From a virus: a stretch of 31,999 nt of DNA. The notes beneath the pieces were generated by a model, which was not told the origin of the DNA, searched no databases, and saw only the letters and a list, made by a program, of their open reading frames with translations. Shown piece by piece: positions 18,301-25,977 of this stretch. The stretch lies in IMG/VR virus record IMGVR_UViG_3300030108_005585, positions 1-31,999 of that record; one strand, given 5' to 3'. The stretch's first letter is position 1. Every line of letters begins with the position of its first letter. A program made the translations under genes and the position numbers.

Positions 18301-19987
18301 TTTTAGGTAATATGTTACCATTAACTTCAAGATTTGAACCAACTGTTAACGCTGCTCCAACTGTAGCAATGCCAGTTATCTTAACATTCCCTGATCCATC
18401 AATTCTAAATCCCTCAGTTCCACCCGCAGAGAACTTCATTAAATCATACGGATGAACATAATCAATTATCCCTGCGTCTGAACCATCATTAAATCGAATT
18501 GAACCAGTACTATTATTTGCAATCGTAATTCCTTTTTCTGACGATTGAGTTGTCTCTCCTACAATTAAATCATTAGCACCACTAAAGATATTTGAAACAT
18601 CATCTCCATTAATTTGAACTTTTCCATCATTATGAATACGTAATCTTTCTATCTGAGATACAGATGTTTTGAAAACAATCGCACCACCACCCTTTCCGTC
18701 AAGTATTAATTCCCCATAATTATTTTCAATAATACCGTTAGTGCTATTATGAAGTAAACGTAAATTATCTGTCTTTCCAATCGAAACAACAGCAGTATTT
18801 CCAACTCCAGATGCATATACATCATAAGCATCTAATTGACCATAAACACTAGCACCAACTCCAGAAGTTGCTAAACGTTTTACATTATCATAATATAATT
18901 CAACGGCTCCATTAGTAATAAATCTTCCTTTATATTCAGTAGCTTCTGCGTTCATAATATCGACATTGCCATTACCGATTAAACGCAAATTACCTGTTCC
19001 AGTATCAGATATATAACTATGATTGCCATTGTGATAAATTTCTAAATCCCCACTATCTCCAAACTTCGCCTTTACATTATCACCAAATTTTAATGAATCA
19101 TCCGATTTATCAAAGAAAATATTTTTTACATTGGCAGTCGTAAAGGTTACATCATCAGTAAAAGTTGTAAATCCTACAAAAGTTGTGACTCCTGTAAATC
19201 TTGAGTTACCAAGAACATCTAACAATCTATCAGGTATTGTGCTACCTATACCAACTCTATCATTATTAAAATCATAATAAAATTTATCAGCACCATCAAT
19301 AAGTCCAGTCGATCCATGAAACTGAATTTGTCCTATGGTTCCACCAGCACCTGCCTCAACACTATTCTGATTAGTCCACACAACTCCACCAGTTGCAGTT
19401 TTAACCAACAAATCTCCTGTGCTGCCAGGTTCATTATCCTCACCATATATTGTTTTATCTAATTTTACGTTACCAACCACATGTAAGTTTTGAGTTGGTG
19501 CTGTAGTCCCAATTCCAACCGATCCAATACCTGTTGTATTATCAAAAGTGAAATATGGTGATGTTGCAAACTCACCTGCATTATTAAATAAAACTCCATG
19601 ATCATCACCTGGTGGTGCAACAGTTACAGTCACAGCAGTGCCAGGATTTCCATTATCTTCAGTATATCCTGTAACAGTAATCGCAGCACCCTTAAAGTTA
19701 ATATCTGTTGTGCTGTTAATTCCAGAAGGAGGAACAACAGTTCCTTCTTCTCTCACAGTAATTGATCCAGGTTGTATACCACCAGTCAGAGGGATCCAAA
19801 ATCTTTGACCAGGATATTCTCTTAAAGATATGATTTGAAATTGTGATCCACCTGGTGGATTTGGTAACGGATTGGCAGGATCACCTAGGTTTGGTTCTGC
19901 TTGATCTAATCCAAGATATTGATATCTATCCGTTGTTAATGAACCTTGTGGAGTTCTTTTAACTCTACCACTTAAATACTTTGGCAT
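15377..19987 (-). CDS. Giant repeat-built fibre-like protein with C-terminal S74 chaperone
   Basis: This 1536-residue protein begins MPKYLSGRVKRTPQGSLTTD and has an N-terminal region to about residue 140 with QRFWIPLTGGIQPGSITVRE, possibly the attachment end. The central part is a string of beta repeats: 'IGIGTTAPTQNLHVVGN', 'VTTFVGFTTF', and three copies of a roughly 90-residue module with DLEIYHNGNHSYISDTGTG or close variants (about 18838-19090, 17340-17610 and 16895-17160). The last 89 residues form a peptidase-S74 domain starting SDLKLKTNV (Ser1448, Lys1453), with Lys in place of the usual Arg between them, ending in a coiled coil. Autocleavage before Ser1448 is expected. The start is one base after the stop of the 328-residue gene (TAATATG). 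A long trimeric tail fibre is inferred. Confidence 0.87.
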   Translation of the reverse strand: MPKYLSGRVKRTPQGSLTTDRYQYLGLDQAEPNLGDPANPLPNPPGGSQFQIISLREYPGQRFWIPLTGGIQPGSITVREEGTVVPPSGINSTTDINFKGAAITVTGYTEDNGNPGTAVTVTVAPPGDDHGVLFNNAGEFATSPYFTFDNTTGIGSVGIGTTAPTQNLHVVGNVKLDKTIYGEDNEPGSTGDLLVKTATGGVVWTNQNSVEAGAGGTIGQIQFHGSTGLIDGADKFYYDFNNDRVGIGSTIPDRLLDVLGNSRFTGVTTFVGFTTFTDDVTFTTANVKNIFFDKSDDSLKFGDNVKAKFGDSGDLEIYHNGNHSYISDTGTGNLRLIGNGNVDIMNAEATEYKGRFITNGAVELYYDNVKRLATSGVGASVYGQLDAYDVYASGVGNTAVVSIGKTDNLRLLHNSTNGIIENNYGELILDGKGGGAIVFKTSVSQIERLRIHNDGKVQINGDDVSNIFSGANDLIVGETTQSSEKGITIANNSTGSIRFNDGSDAGIIDYVHPYDLMKFSAGGTEGFRIDGSGNVKITGIATVGAALTVGSNLEVNGNILPKTHKGGNIGESGSFSWNKIYADEFIGQIQTTQENLEVNQLKVTGVSTFVGIATFGNGIHVQSGVSTFSESVGILTNLFVTGIITSKNIHFNNNALIANIGSPSQGLSGNNIDHIWHQDDNQYGYGTGGVWNFVSDSTYKAAGNSAIQIGYLMSSRGGHLLGNVGIGTTDPNAAVTSSNTVKLAVGIVTTNSSFTQDLNVSGVSTFSDDVEFHGTSGISSITFDKSDDSLKFIANAKLKFGNSADFQIYHGQSPFDPTSADQHSYIQDTGTGDLVILSNEVAIRNAGETEDMARFFEGGRVELRYDGSRKFETSGVGVTVTGLTDTDTLLVSGISTLSGEVGIGSNLLVSGISTFNNDVFFNGSSGITSIRFDHDAGSLKFVTRAKAVFGADGGNTKDLEIYSTESHSYIKHENSTDGSHLYIQSSDNLILEHTDGNNWIRGVNDGATELYWNATGTKRLATSANGIDVTGNLLRTGTGQDIGASSAPWDKIYANEFIGEVNTTQENLITQQLKVTGLSTFMDDARFEQDVLILGTLTYDDVTNIDSIGIITARSGIDNNGGLQIAGITTIVAGAFNDNVTTGGRSYQTNVDIQSTSLRSGVVVRNSFDFRTDNTNNAGFMVLDPYTNAAKTFAFRAAEGATLTDTFWVKTNGDGYFSGSVGIGLSDPDSTLETVSPATDGINAHIGGLYNDGGQAAVRRIEFGTKNYRNSIQSQQGSGGDNFSSDNDLLLNPSGGNIGIGINDPDGDILNVGFGTARFAGRGDLIFKGDQLIDGRNPAVRLGSPNNAANVEVDLLFHADNGEHPRIASRRLIGDGDSARIEFTSSGTYARKAITFWTKSAASYSDDPEQRLRITPTGEVNIGGNYTQTTYKMRVTGTVAATHFDSLSDLKLKTNVKQIQNPIETVKKIDGVTFNWKEDNDPSMGVIAQNVEKILPEIVSGDDVKSVNYSGLIGLLIETVKDQQKQIDELRGLIDK
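15378..15385 (-). promoter_or_regulatory. T4-type late promoter box, GATAAATA
   Basis: The minus strand shows GATAAATA, formed by the last codons and stop of the 1536-residue gene (GAT AAA TAA). It is 35 bases upstream of the ATG of the 1172-residue fibre gene, a sensible distance for a late promoter with a leader of roughly 28 bases. Confidence 0.5.
17324..17380 (-). repeat. Short shared tract between two fibre genes, copy in the 1536-residue gene
   Basis: These 57 bases match 23192-23248 with four differences and encode the GVGVTVTGLTDTDTL strand in both proteins. Confidence 0.8.
17420..17519 (-). repeat. Shared tract, copy in the 1536-residue gene
   Basis: Partner of 838-937, 16.6 kb away; encodes RNAGETEDMARFF in the corresponding module. 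Confidence 0.8.
17586..17685 (-). repeat. Shared tract between two fibre genes, copy in the 1536-residue gene
   Basis: These 100 bases match 24866-24965 with six differences by hand alignment, four of them C/T changes at wobble-like positions. It encodes the FDKSDDSLKF-type strand of the repeated module. Confidence 0.85.
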
Positions 19988-19988
19988 A

Positions 19989-20975
19989 TTATGTCGTACT
20001 GTTCTCTAGAATACTACAAATGAATTCCATTTGGAGTGGTCCGACTAATCCACCTGTTGTTGTTACTCCAACATTAACGGTAAAAGTATTAATACCAACG
20101 ACTGTTACAGCTTTGTTATTACCATTTGCTGCTGGATCAGTGCTACGAGGATAAGTTTTTTCCGCAAAGTAATTATCCTGTGAACATTTAAAAACCAAAG
20201 AATTATTAGTAAATTGAATATTATCCGAATTTGAAAGTCCGTGTGCTGCAGCTGCTGTGACTGAAAGTATACCCGTCACACCATCATATGTCGTTCCTCT
20301 TGCAGGGGTAATTTTAGTTCCATTTGCACTTCCACTTGTAACACTGATTGCATCTTTAGATGCTCGAATAAACTTGTGTAAAGATGGTGTAAATGTATGA
20401 GGTAAAGTTTTAACAATTCCTGTATTCGTTTCGAAAGTATTAACTCCCACAACGTTCTCAACTGTAAATGATACCTGTGGAGCTGGAAATATTGAACTTG
20501 TAATTCCTGCTGTCGATGGACAGGTAAAAGCAATTCCCGCCATTGTGATTTGATCATTCACACTTAATCCATGTGCGACTGAAGTAGTGACTGTTGTTAA
20601 TCCAGTTACGTTATCATAAACTACATTACTAATTGTTGTGATTCCAACTTGTGTTCCACTTATTACAATTGAATCAGAAACAAGTGCGGTTCTTTCTAAA
20701 ACTAATCTACCGTCAATTAAAACAAGAGAATCATTTGGAGGTATCTCACCATCTTTAATAATTCTGTTGTTTCGAATATTTCCTGCTGTTCTTGTTGCAA
20801 CACTTGTTCTTCGATGAGTAAAAGTCACAGTTGGATAAGTATTCACACCAACGTTAGCCACCTGTGCATATAATACAATTGCAGATGTTCCCACTGGAGC
20901 TTTGTATATTGTCTGTTCGCCTGGTGCAACGGGAACAGCAATTGTCAAAAATTTATTTAGTGGTGCGACTGCCAT
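19989..20975 (-). CDS. Virion structural protein with paired HGL beta domains
   Basis: This 328-residue protein starts MAVAPLNKFLTIAVPVAPGE. Residues about 28-95 (TSAIVLYAQVANVG, VTFTHRR, IIKDGEIPPNDSLVLIDG, RLVLE) form a compact beta domain of the type seen in marine T4-like phage structural proteins. It then has two copies of one module: YDNVTGLTTVTTSVAHGLS near residues 117-135 and YDGVTGILSVTAAAAHGLS near 231-249. The second copy is followed by TYPRSTDPAANGN and INTFTVNVG, which also has a relative in the 1466-residue protein (YNSTTGIMEI ... SYPRSKDP). It sits between two giant fibre genes with one-base spacing on both sides (TAATATG), so all three are probably co-translated. I infer a fibre connector or baseplate-fibre adaptor. 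No enzymatic motif is seen. Confidence 0.8.
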   Translation of the reverse strand: MAVAPLNKFLTIAVPVAPGEQTIYKAPVGTSAIVLYAQVANVGVNTYPTVTFTHRRTSVATRTAGNIRNNRIIKDGEIPPNDSLVLIDGRLVLERTALVSDSIVISGTQVGITTISNVVYDNVTGLTTVTTSVAHGLSVNDQITMAGIAFTCPSTAGITSSIFPAPQVSFTVENVVGVNTFETNTGIVKTLPHTFTPSLHKFIRASKDAISVTSGSANGTKITPARGTTYDGVTGILSVTAAAAHGLSNSDNIQFTNNSLVFKCSQDNYFAEKTYPRSTDPAANGNNKAVTVVGINTFTVNVGVTTTGGLVGPLQMEFICSILENSTT

Positions 20976-20976
20976 A

Positions 20977-23900
20977 TTATCTCAATGCTAGTATTAATGG
21001 TGTTACTTCTGCTTGAAGTGATCTACTAAAATCTCTTCCAGAAATTGTAGAAGTTGTTTGGTTGATTTGTAAACCTTGACCTATATCAAAATTACCTTTT
21101 TGGTCTGTAGATGTGAATGGAATCTGTGCCCCATCAGTAGCTACGACTTCATTGGCCTTTATCGGAATTGCACCTTGTAGGGGTGTCGAAATATTTATAT
21201 CCGTTCCAGTACCAACATATTCAAAAGAGTGGGAGCTAGTTAGTATTCGACTGATTCTTTGTAAAGTAAATGGATCATCAGCAAACAATTCATAAGGAAC
21301 AAATTCATTAAATGTAATCGTTGTAATACCACTGACTGGAACTGGATTGGTTGCAGTTTCCACAGTGTAATATATCGGACTCATTATTGCTGTGGCAAGA
21401 CCAGTGTTTCCTTCAATATCAACAACTATATTTTGTGTTGGAAGATAATTTCTACCCTGTGCAACAACAGTAATTTCAGTTAAAACTCCAGAGGCACTTA
21501 CACTTGCGGTCGCCTCCGCAATAATTCCTTGAGGTCCTTTTGGTTCCTGTGTTCCGTCAAAATCTCTAATGAGCACGTTAGGAGGATCTATCGCACTGAA
21601 TCCACTTAAATTCTCACCAATAAGTTTTACAGATGATAACTGTTGGAGAGGTGATGTAATTCTCCCTCCACCAGGAGTGTCTGGATAATTATCCAAATCA
21701 ATTTTAAAATATAATGCCTGTCCATCAAAAGGTCTTCTAACATTATTAGATAAATCAGTAAGACCAACAGCAACAACTGTGTCTTGCTGTTCAGCATTTG
21801 TACTAGTGATGATATCACCCGCAGGATCAGTATTACTTACGATACCAGTAAATGTTGTTGACCCCAATCCAGCTGCAACTAATCCAAAGTTACCAAAAGA
21901 AGAGTTTGAGTTAGTTAAATCACATTGTGCACCACTAGATGCATAAATTCCAATATCAGTATTAATTGTGAATATAGAAACTAACTGTGCATATGCATCA
22001 TTAGTTAAAGAGACACCTATACCTGCTTCATTATATTGTGTAAAGGAGTCACATACCATTGATTTAAGATCTGCACCAATTGTCGATGCAGTCGCATCAT
22101 TTCCATCTACTCTCATGCCAACACTCGCTGTCATAAAATTAGTACAGTTTCTAATGTATGGTGATCTCCATCTTCCACTAGGACCTTCAGTCGCAGGTCC
22201 AGGTTCGGTGTATCCTGATACTGCAGAGTTAGCACCAGCTGGTGTCGGAAATGCAACACAAGCAGCACCTTGATGATTTACTCCAACATTAGATCCACCA
22301 AAGTTAAGATTCTCAACTAAACATCCTCGTCTTACATGAAAAACATCTTTGGTCGGGTTTTGAGATTGTATGATAACTAATCTTAAATCCTCACCTGTAA
22401 CTGTAACATCTGTTCTTAAACCGATTGGATTATTTTCAACATATACTCCTGGCCTTACTTTTATTGTATCAGTTTCGACAGCGATAGTCGCTGCTGCACC
22501 TATGGTTGCTTTGGCATCACCTTCAAGTAATCCACTATTACTATCAGACCCACTCTTAGAAACCCATATGGTTCTTTTTGTTTGAACACCTGATGGTCTC
22601 CAAGAAACACCAGTTCCAACTGATGCCAAACGATAATCATACTCAACATATTGTCCTGAAGAGTGAAGAACACCACCACTTGCAGATACAAAATTATGTG
22701 TGACTCCAGCGGCAAGTCCACCATCTCCAACATCAACTTTAAAAGTGTTCGTCGTAACATTTGAAATTATTAACCATTTACCACTATTTGGATCTTTCGA
22801 TCTTGGATATGACTGACTAATTGTTACTCCCTTATAATTACAACTCAAAGTTATTGTGCCATCAGGTATTTGTATAGAATCACCATTTGCAAAACCATGA
22901 TTAGCGATGGTTATTTCCATTATACCCGTTGTTGAATTATAATCAGCATCTGTTATCGCATTTGAAAGATTCTCGGCGACTGTTGTACCAACACTATCGT
23001 TTCGATCTTTTATATGTAACCCTAAGTTAAGTGTTTTTGCAATACCTACTTCTTCTTTAAATGTAGATATTCCTATAAACGTAGAAACACCAACTACATT
23101 TAAACTACCAATACCAGCATTTCCCTGCACATCTAAATCTGCATTTGCGTCTATGTTTCCATCAAATGTAGACGTTGCTGATACATTTAAAGTATCGGTA
23201 TCAGTTAAACCAGTAACTGTAACACCGACTCCAGTTGTTTCAAATTTTTTCACATTATCTGTGAATAATGTCACTCCATATCCTACCTGACTTATTAGAT
23301 AAGTTTCACCACTGACACTTTTAAGTTGTTGACTATCAGAAATTATATTTAATTTACCTGTGGAATTATTAATTGTACCATCACTACCATCATGAAATAT
23401 TTGTAATTGTGCACTATCACCAAAAGTTATTTTTGCATTACTACCAAACTCAAAAGCATCATCAGACTTATCAAAAATTATATTGTAATCGTCACCAATA
23501 AATTGAACATCGTTATTAAATGTTGTTACACCTGTGATATTTACATCATCTAATTCTGTGTGTTGATTGACATTTATACCTGCGTTAAAAGTAGATCCTG
23601 CACTTACAAGTAATGAGTCGGAGGATGCATCACCAATATTTGTATTACCTTTTATAATAACGTTTTGATTAAATGTAGCTAATTCATCAACAGTCAGTGC
23701 ATCTAATGATGTATCTCCATCCACGTCAAGTGACGCATCAAAATCTACACCGTTAGCTACTCTAAATTCACCATCAATCTCCGAATTACCAGTGACTTTA
23801 AATTTCTTAGTTGTTTGAGTATAATCACCACCAATGTTTACTTCACCAGTTGCTGTAATGCGTAATCTTTCATTATTACCATTCGTCTTGAATATCATTG

Positions 23901-25377
23901 AGTCACTTGAGTGACTATATTGTAATCGACCAGATGAACCACTAGATTCATCTCCAAAGTAAATTGTTTGAGGATTTGTATCACCTGATGGTGATAATAA
24001 TTGAATTGTCGCAGCGTTGTTCGACTCTACAACTAACTCACCAATACCTGAAGTTTTAGACCCACAACCAGATCCCCTGTAAATATGTAAGACATGATTG
24101 CCACTTCCATTCAAGTTAGTTCCAATTCCAACATTTGTCATCCTATAGATTGAAGCGTTAGCTCCAGATCCATTATATCCCCACAAATCATTCGTGAATA
24201 CTGTTGATAAACCAGAACCTTGTGGAGTAGAAGTATCAGCAGCAGTCGCCACAAGTGTATCTGTACCAATACCAAGACTATTTGATTGTACGAAGTTTAT
24301 AGTGGTAAAGGTTTGTGCAAGTCCTGCTGACGGAACTTCTTGTCCCTCATTTTGTAATGTTATTCCACCTCCTTCACCTGGTGCGAGTAGTGTCCATCTT
24401 ATACCAGTACCAGTTCTTTTCAAATAATAATTACTTTGACCAGGTGAACCTTCACTATCATAAATGTTTCTTGAAATAGAAATACTACCATCAACCGCAA
24501 GTCTTAAAGTGCCCTCACCAGCATCATTTAAATTATTTGGATTAACAGGAACTATATGTGTAGTTCCGATTCCGACTCTAGCGAGTCTGGAACCATCATT
24601 ATCAACTACAAACTCTCCAAAAACTGAAGCACCAACTCCAGTAGTTTGAAATTTTTTACCTGTAGTACCTTCACCTTGCCAAAAAAGTGAAGCTCCACCA
24701 TCACTGACAAATTTAGCAAGACTTTGGTTACCAGAGACACCAGGAGTATCATTTTCGATTGTTACCTTACTATTAGTTTGAATCTTAATATCTCCCGTGC
24801 CATTCTCTTTAATATAACTGTGATCCCCATCATGATATATCTCAAGGTCTGGTGTTGTCTCATCACCAAATTTTAATTTTGCATTATCAATAAATTTAAG
24901 AGAATTATCTGATTTATCAAATGTAATCGATGAAATTCCGTTTGTTCCATGAAATTCTACATCATCTTTAAAGGTTGATATTCCCGTGACTAAAAGATTT
25001 TTTAACTCTAAATCTCTTATCTTTGCTTTTCCAAATATGTCTAATAACTCTGTTGGTTGTGTGCTTCCGATTCCAACTTTGCCAGGATTTAACTCTGAAT
25101 CTGCAACCATAACAGTTCCACCAGATCCAACCTGCAGTCTGTCCCTAATTTCTAAATCTGGAAATGATAAGGAATCTTGGAAATTAACAGTATCTGTAAA
25201 TGTGGTTTCACCAGTTATTGTTAACTGTGGATTACCTAAAATTAATGGAGTAGTTAATTTTGTTAGTGTTAATTCCTGATCAGGTACTAATAACGTTCCT
25301 TTAATATCAACGTCTTTAAGGAAAGTTACCTTTTCATTAAATTGTGCCTCGTTTCCAGTAACAGATATATTTGACAT
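20977..25377 (-). CDS. Giant virion protein: fibre repeats plus pectin-lyase-like beta helix
   Basis: This 1466-residue protein begins MSNISVTGNEAQFNEKVTF. Residues about 80-880 carry GIGSTQP/GIGTT repeats and two DLEIYHDGDHSYI-type modules (about 24610-24880 and 23215-23440), interleaved with 'VTGVTTFNNDV' strands. Around residues 815-925 there is an HGF domain with SYPRSKDP. Residues about 930-1190 look pectin-lyase-like: RTIWVSKSGSDSNSGL, IKVRPGVYVENNPI, RRGCLVENLNFGG, then QLVSIFTINTDIG and CDLTNSNSSFGNFG. The C-terminus (SSHSFEYVGTGT ... TDQKGNFDIGQGL ... LILALR) resembles a segment inside the 1889-residue protein. There is no S74 domain. The ATG is preceded by GGAGG inside the last codons of the needle gene. 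The position directly after hub and needle suggests a baseplate-associated protein linking the tail tip to fibres; the role is inferred. Confidence 0.85.
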   Translation of the reverse strand: MSNISVTGNEAQFNEKVTFLKDVDIKGTLLVPDQELTLTKLTTPLILGNPQLTITGETTFTDTVNFQDSLSFPDLEIRDRLQVGSGGTVMVADSELNPGKVGIGSTQPTELLDIFGKAKIRDLELKNLLVTGISTFKDDVEFHGTNGISSITFDKSDNSLKFIDNAKLKFGDETTPDLEIYHDGDHSYIKENGTGDIKIQTNSKVTIENDTPGVSGNQSLAKFVSDGGASLFWQGEGTTGKKFQTTGVGASVFGEFVVDNDGSRLARVGIGTTHIVPVNPNNLNDAGEGTLRLAVDGSISISRNIYDSEGSPGQSNYYLKRTGTGIRWTLLAPGEGGGITLQNEGQEVPSAGLAQTFTTINFVQSNSLGIGTDTLVATAADTSTPQGSGLSTVFTNDLWGYNGSGANASIYRMTNVGIGTNLNGSGNHVLHIYRGSGCGSKTSGIGELVVESNNAATIQLLSPSGDTNPQTIYFGDESSGSSGRLQYSHSSDSMIFKTNGNNERLRITATGEVNIGGDYTQTTKKFKVTGNSEIDGEFRVANGVDFDASLDVDGDTSLDALTVDELATFNQNVIIKGNTNIGDASSDSLLVSAGSTFNAGINVNQHTELDDVNITGVTTFNNDVQFIGDDYNIIFDKSDDAFEFGSNAKITFGDSAQLQIFHDGSDGTINNSTGKLNIISDSQQLKSVSGETYLISQVGYGVTLFTDNVKKFETTGVGVTVTGLTDTDTLNVSATSTFDGNIDANADLDVQGNAGIGSLNVVGVSTFIGISTFKEEVGIAKTLNLGLHIKDRNDSVGTTVAENLSNAITDADYNSTTGIMEITIANHGFANGDSIQIPDGTITLSCNYKGVTISQSYPRSKDPNSGKWLIISNVTTNTFKVDVGDGGLAAGVTHNFVSASGGVLHSSGQYVEYDYRLASVGTGVSWRPSGVQTKRTIWVSKSGSDSNSGLLEGDAKATIGAAATIAVETDTIKVRPGVYVENNPIGLRTDVTVTGEDLRLVIIQSQNPTKDVFHVRRGCLVENLNFGGSNVGVNHQGAACVAFPTPAGANSAVSGYTEPGPATEGPSGRWRSPYIRNCTNFMTASVGMRVDGNDATASTIGADLKSMVCDSFTQYNEAGIGVSLTNDAYAQLVSIFTINTDIGIYASSGAQCDLTNSNSSFGNFGLVAAGLGSTTFTGIVSNTDPAGDIITSTNAEQQDTVVAVGLTDLSNNVRRPFDGQALYFKIDLDNYPDTPGGGRITSPLQQLSSVKLIGENLSGFSAIDPPNVLIRDFDGTQEPKGPQGIIAEATASVSASGVLTEITVVAQGRNYLPTQNIVVDIEGNTGLATAIMSPIYYTVETATNPVPVSGITTITFNEFVPYELFADDPFTLQRISRILTSSHSFEYVGTGTDINISTPLQGAIPIKANEVVATDGAQIPFTSTDQKGNFDIGQGLQINQTTSTISGRDFSRSLQAEVTPLILALR
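23192..23248 (-). repeat. Short shared tract between two fibre genes, copy in the 1466-residue gene
   Basis: Partner of 17324-17380 in the neighbouring giant gene. Confidence 0.8.
24866..24965 (-). repeat. Shared tract between two fibre genes, copy in the 1466-residue gene
   Basis: Partner of 17586-17685 in a different gene 7.3 kb away; about 94 of 100 bases agree. Confidence 0.85.
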
Positions 25378-25380
25378 ATT

Positions 25381-25977
25381 CTATCCTCCAAGATTTGGAA
25401 GATCTCCAGTGCCAGAGACCACTGGTTTTGATATAAATTTATCACCTGGTGGAGGATTACTAAGATAATCTTCACCAACTTTACTACCTTTGAAGGCTCT
25501 TTGTAAAAAACCACCTACAGTTTTTTCTATCAAATTTCCAAGAAGACCACTCGCATCTACCTTCAAACCTTTTAAAAGAATTCTTGATGCAGCGTTTAAT
25601 GTAATATTTCTTCCAGCTTTCAAATTTATATCTTCATCTGCTTGTATCACAACGTTCCCTCCAGATATTTTTACCTGACCATTTCCCATCACAGTAATCG
25701 TAATGTCTCCCTCTACTGAACTAATTTTAACTGAAGTGTCACTTGGACTATTTTTAGATCCTGCAACAACTTCAATCATTCTTTCATTATGAACTCGAAA
25801 TACCCCAGACTCACTTAATGCACAAAATTGTTTATCTTTATTGTCGGTAACTGCATATTGTAACCATGTATTTGCACCATCAGCACCCATCTGAGGATTA
25901 TTGACATCAAGTCGAAACTTAGGTCCTCTACTATCAATTACTCTTTGTTCCCAATTTTGATTTTGTTTTTCCGCCAT
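25381..25977 (-). CDS. Separate beta-helical needle protein of the tail spike
   Basis: This 198-residue protein starts MAEKQNQNWEQRVIDSRGPK. An N-terminal part with WLQYAVTDNKDKQFCALSES and GVFRVHNERMIEVVAG leads to a regular run around residues 85-140: VKISSVEGDITITVMGNGQ, VKISGGNVVIQADEDINLKA, GRNITLNAASRILLKG. The alternating 'xVxIxxxGxVxIxAxxxIxLxA' spacing is that of the triple-stranded beta helix at the C-terminus of T4 gp5 and of VgrG-type spikes. In T4 this needle is the C-terminus of gp5, but here it is a separate gene. Its ATG overlaps the stop of the OB-fold hub gene by one base (TAATG), with AGGAGG six bases before it, so the two are translationally coupled. The C-terminal 40 residues are Pro/Gly-rich. 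A membrane-piercing spike or its shaft is inferred; a gpV-like role is also possible. Confidence 0.78.
   Translation of the reverse strand: MAEKQNQNWEQRVIDSRGPKFRLDVNNPQMGADGANTWLQYAVTDNKDKQFCALSESGVFRVHNERMIEVVAGSKNSPSDTSVKISSVEGDITITVMGNGQVKISGGNVVIQADEDINLKAGRNITLNAASRILLKGLKVDASGLLGNLIEKTVGGFLQRAFKGSKVGEDYLSNPPPGDKFISKPVVSGTGDLPNLGG
25385..25389 (-). promoter_or_regulatory. Ribosome binding site GGAGG inside the needle gene
   Basis: GGAGG sits within the final Gly-Gly codons of the needle gene and 7 bases before the ATG at 25377, so it fixes the start of the 1466-residue protein and couples it to the needle. Confidence 0.65.

Noticed and set aside
20276-20557. 93-residue minus-strand frame inside the 328-residue gene
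   Set aside because: It is a shifted frame of a supported gene, rich in Leu/Gln from repeated codons, without a start signal.
21192-21199. TATAAATA on the minus strand inside the 1466-residue gene
   Set aside because: It lies within coding sequence more than 200 bases before the next gene start and matches codons for Asp-Ile-Asn-Ile, so it is most simply a chance match.
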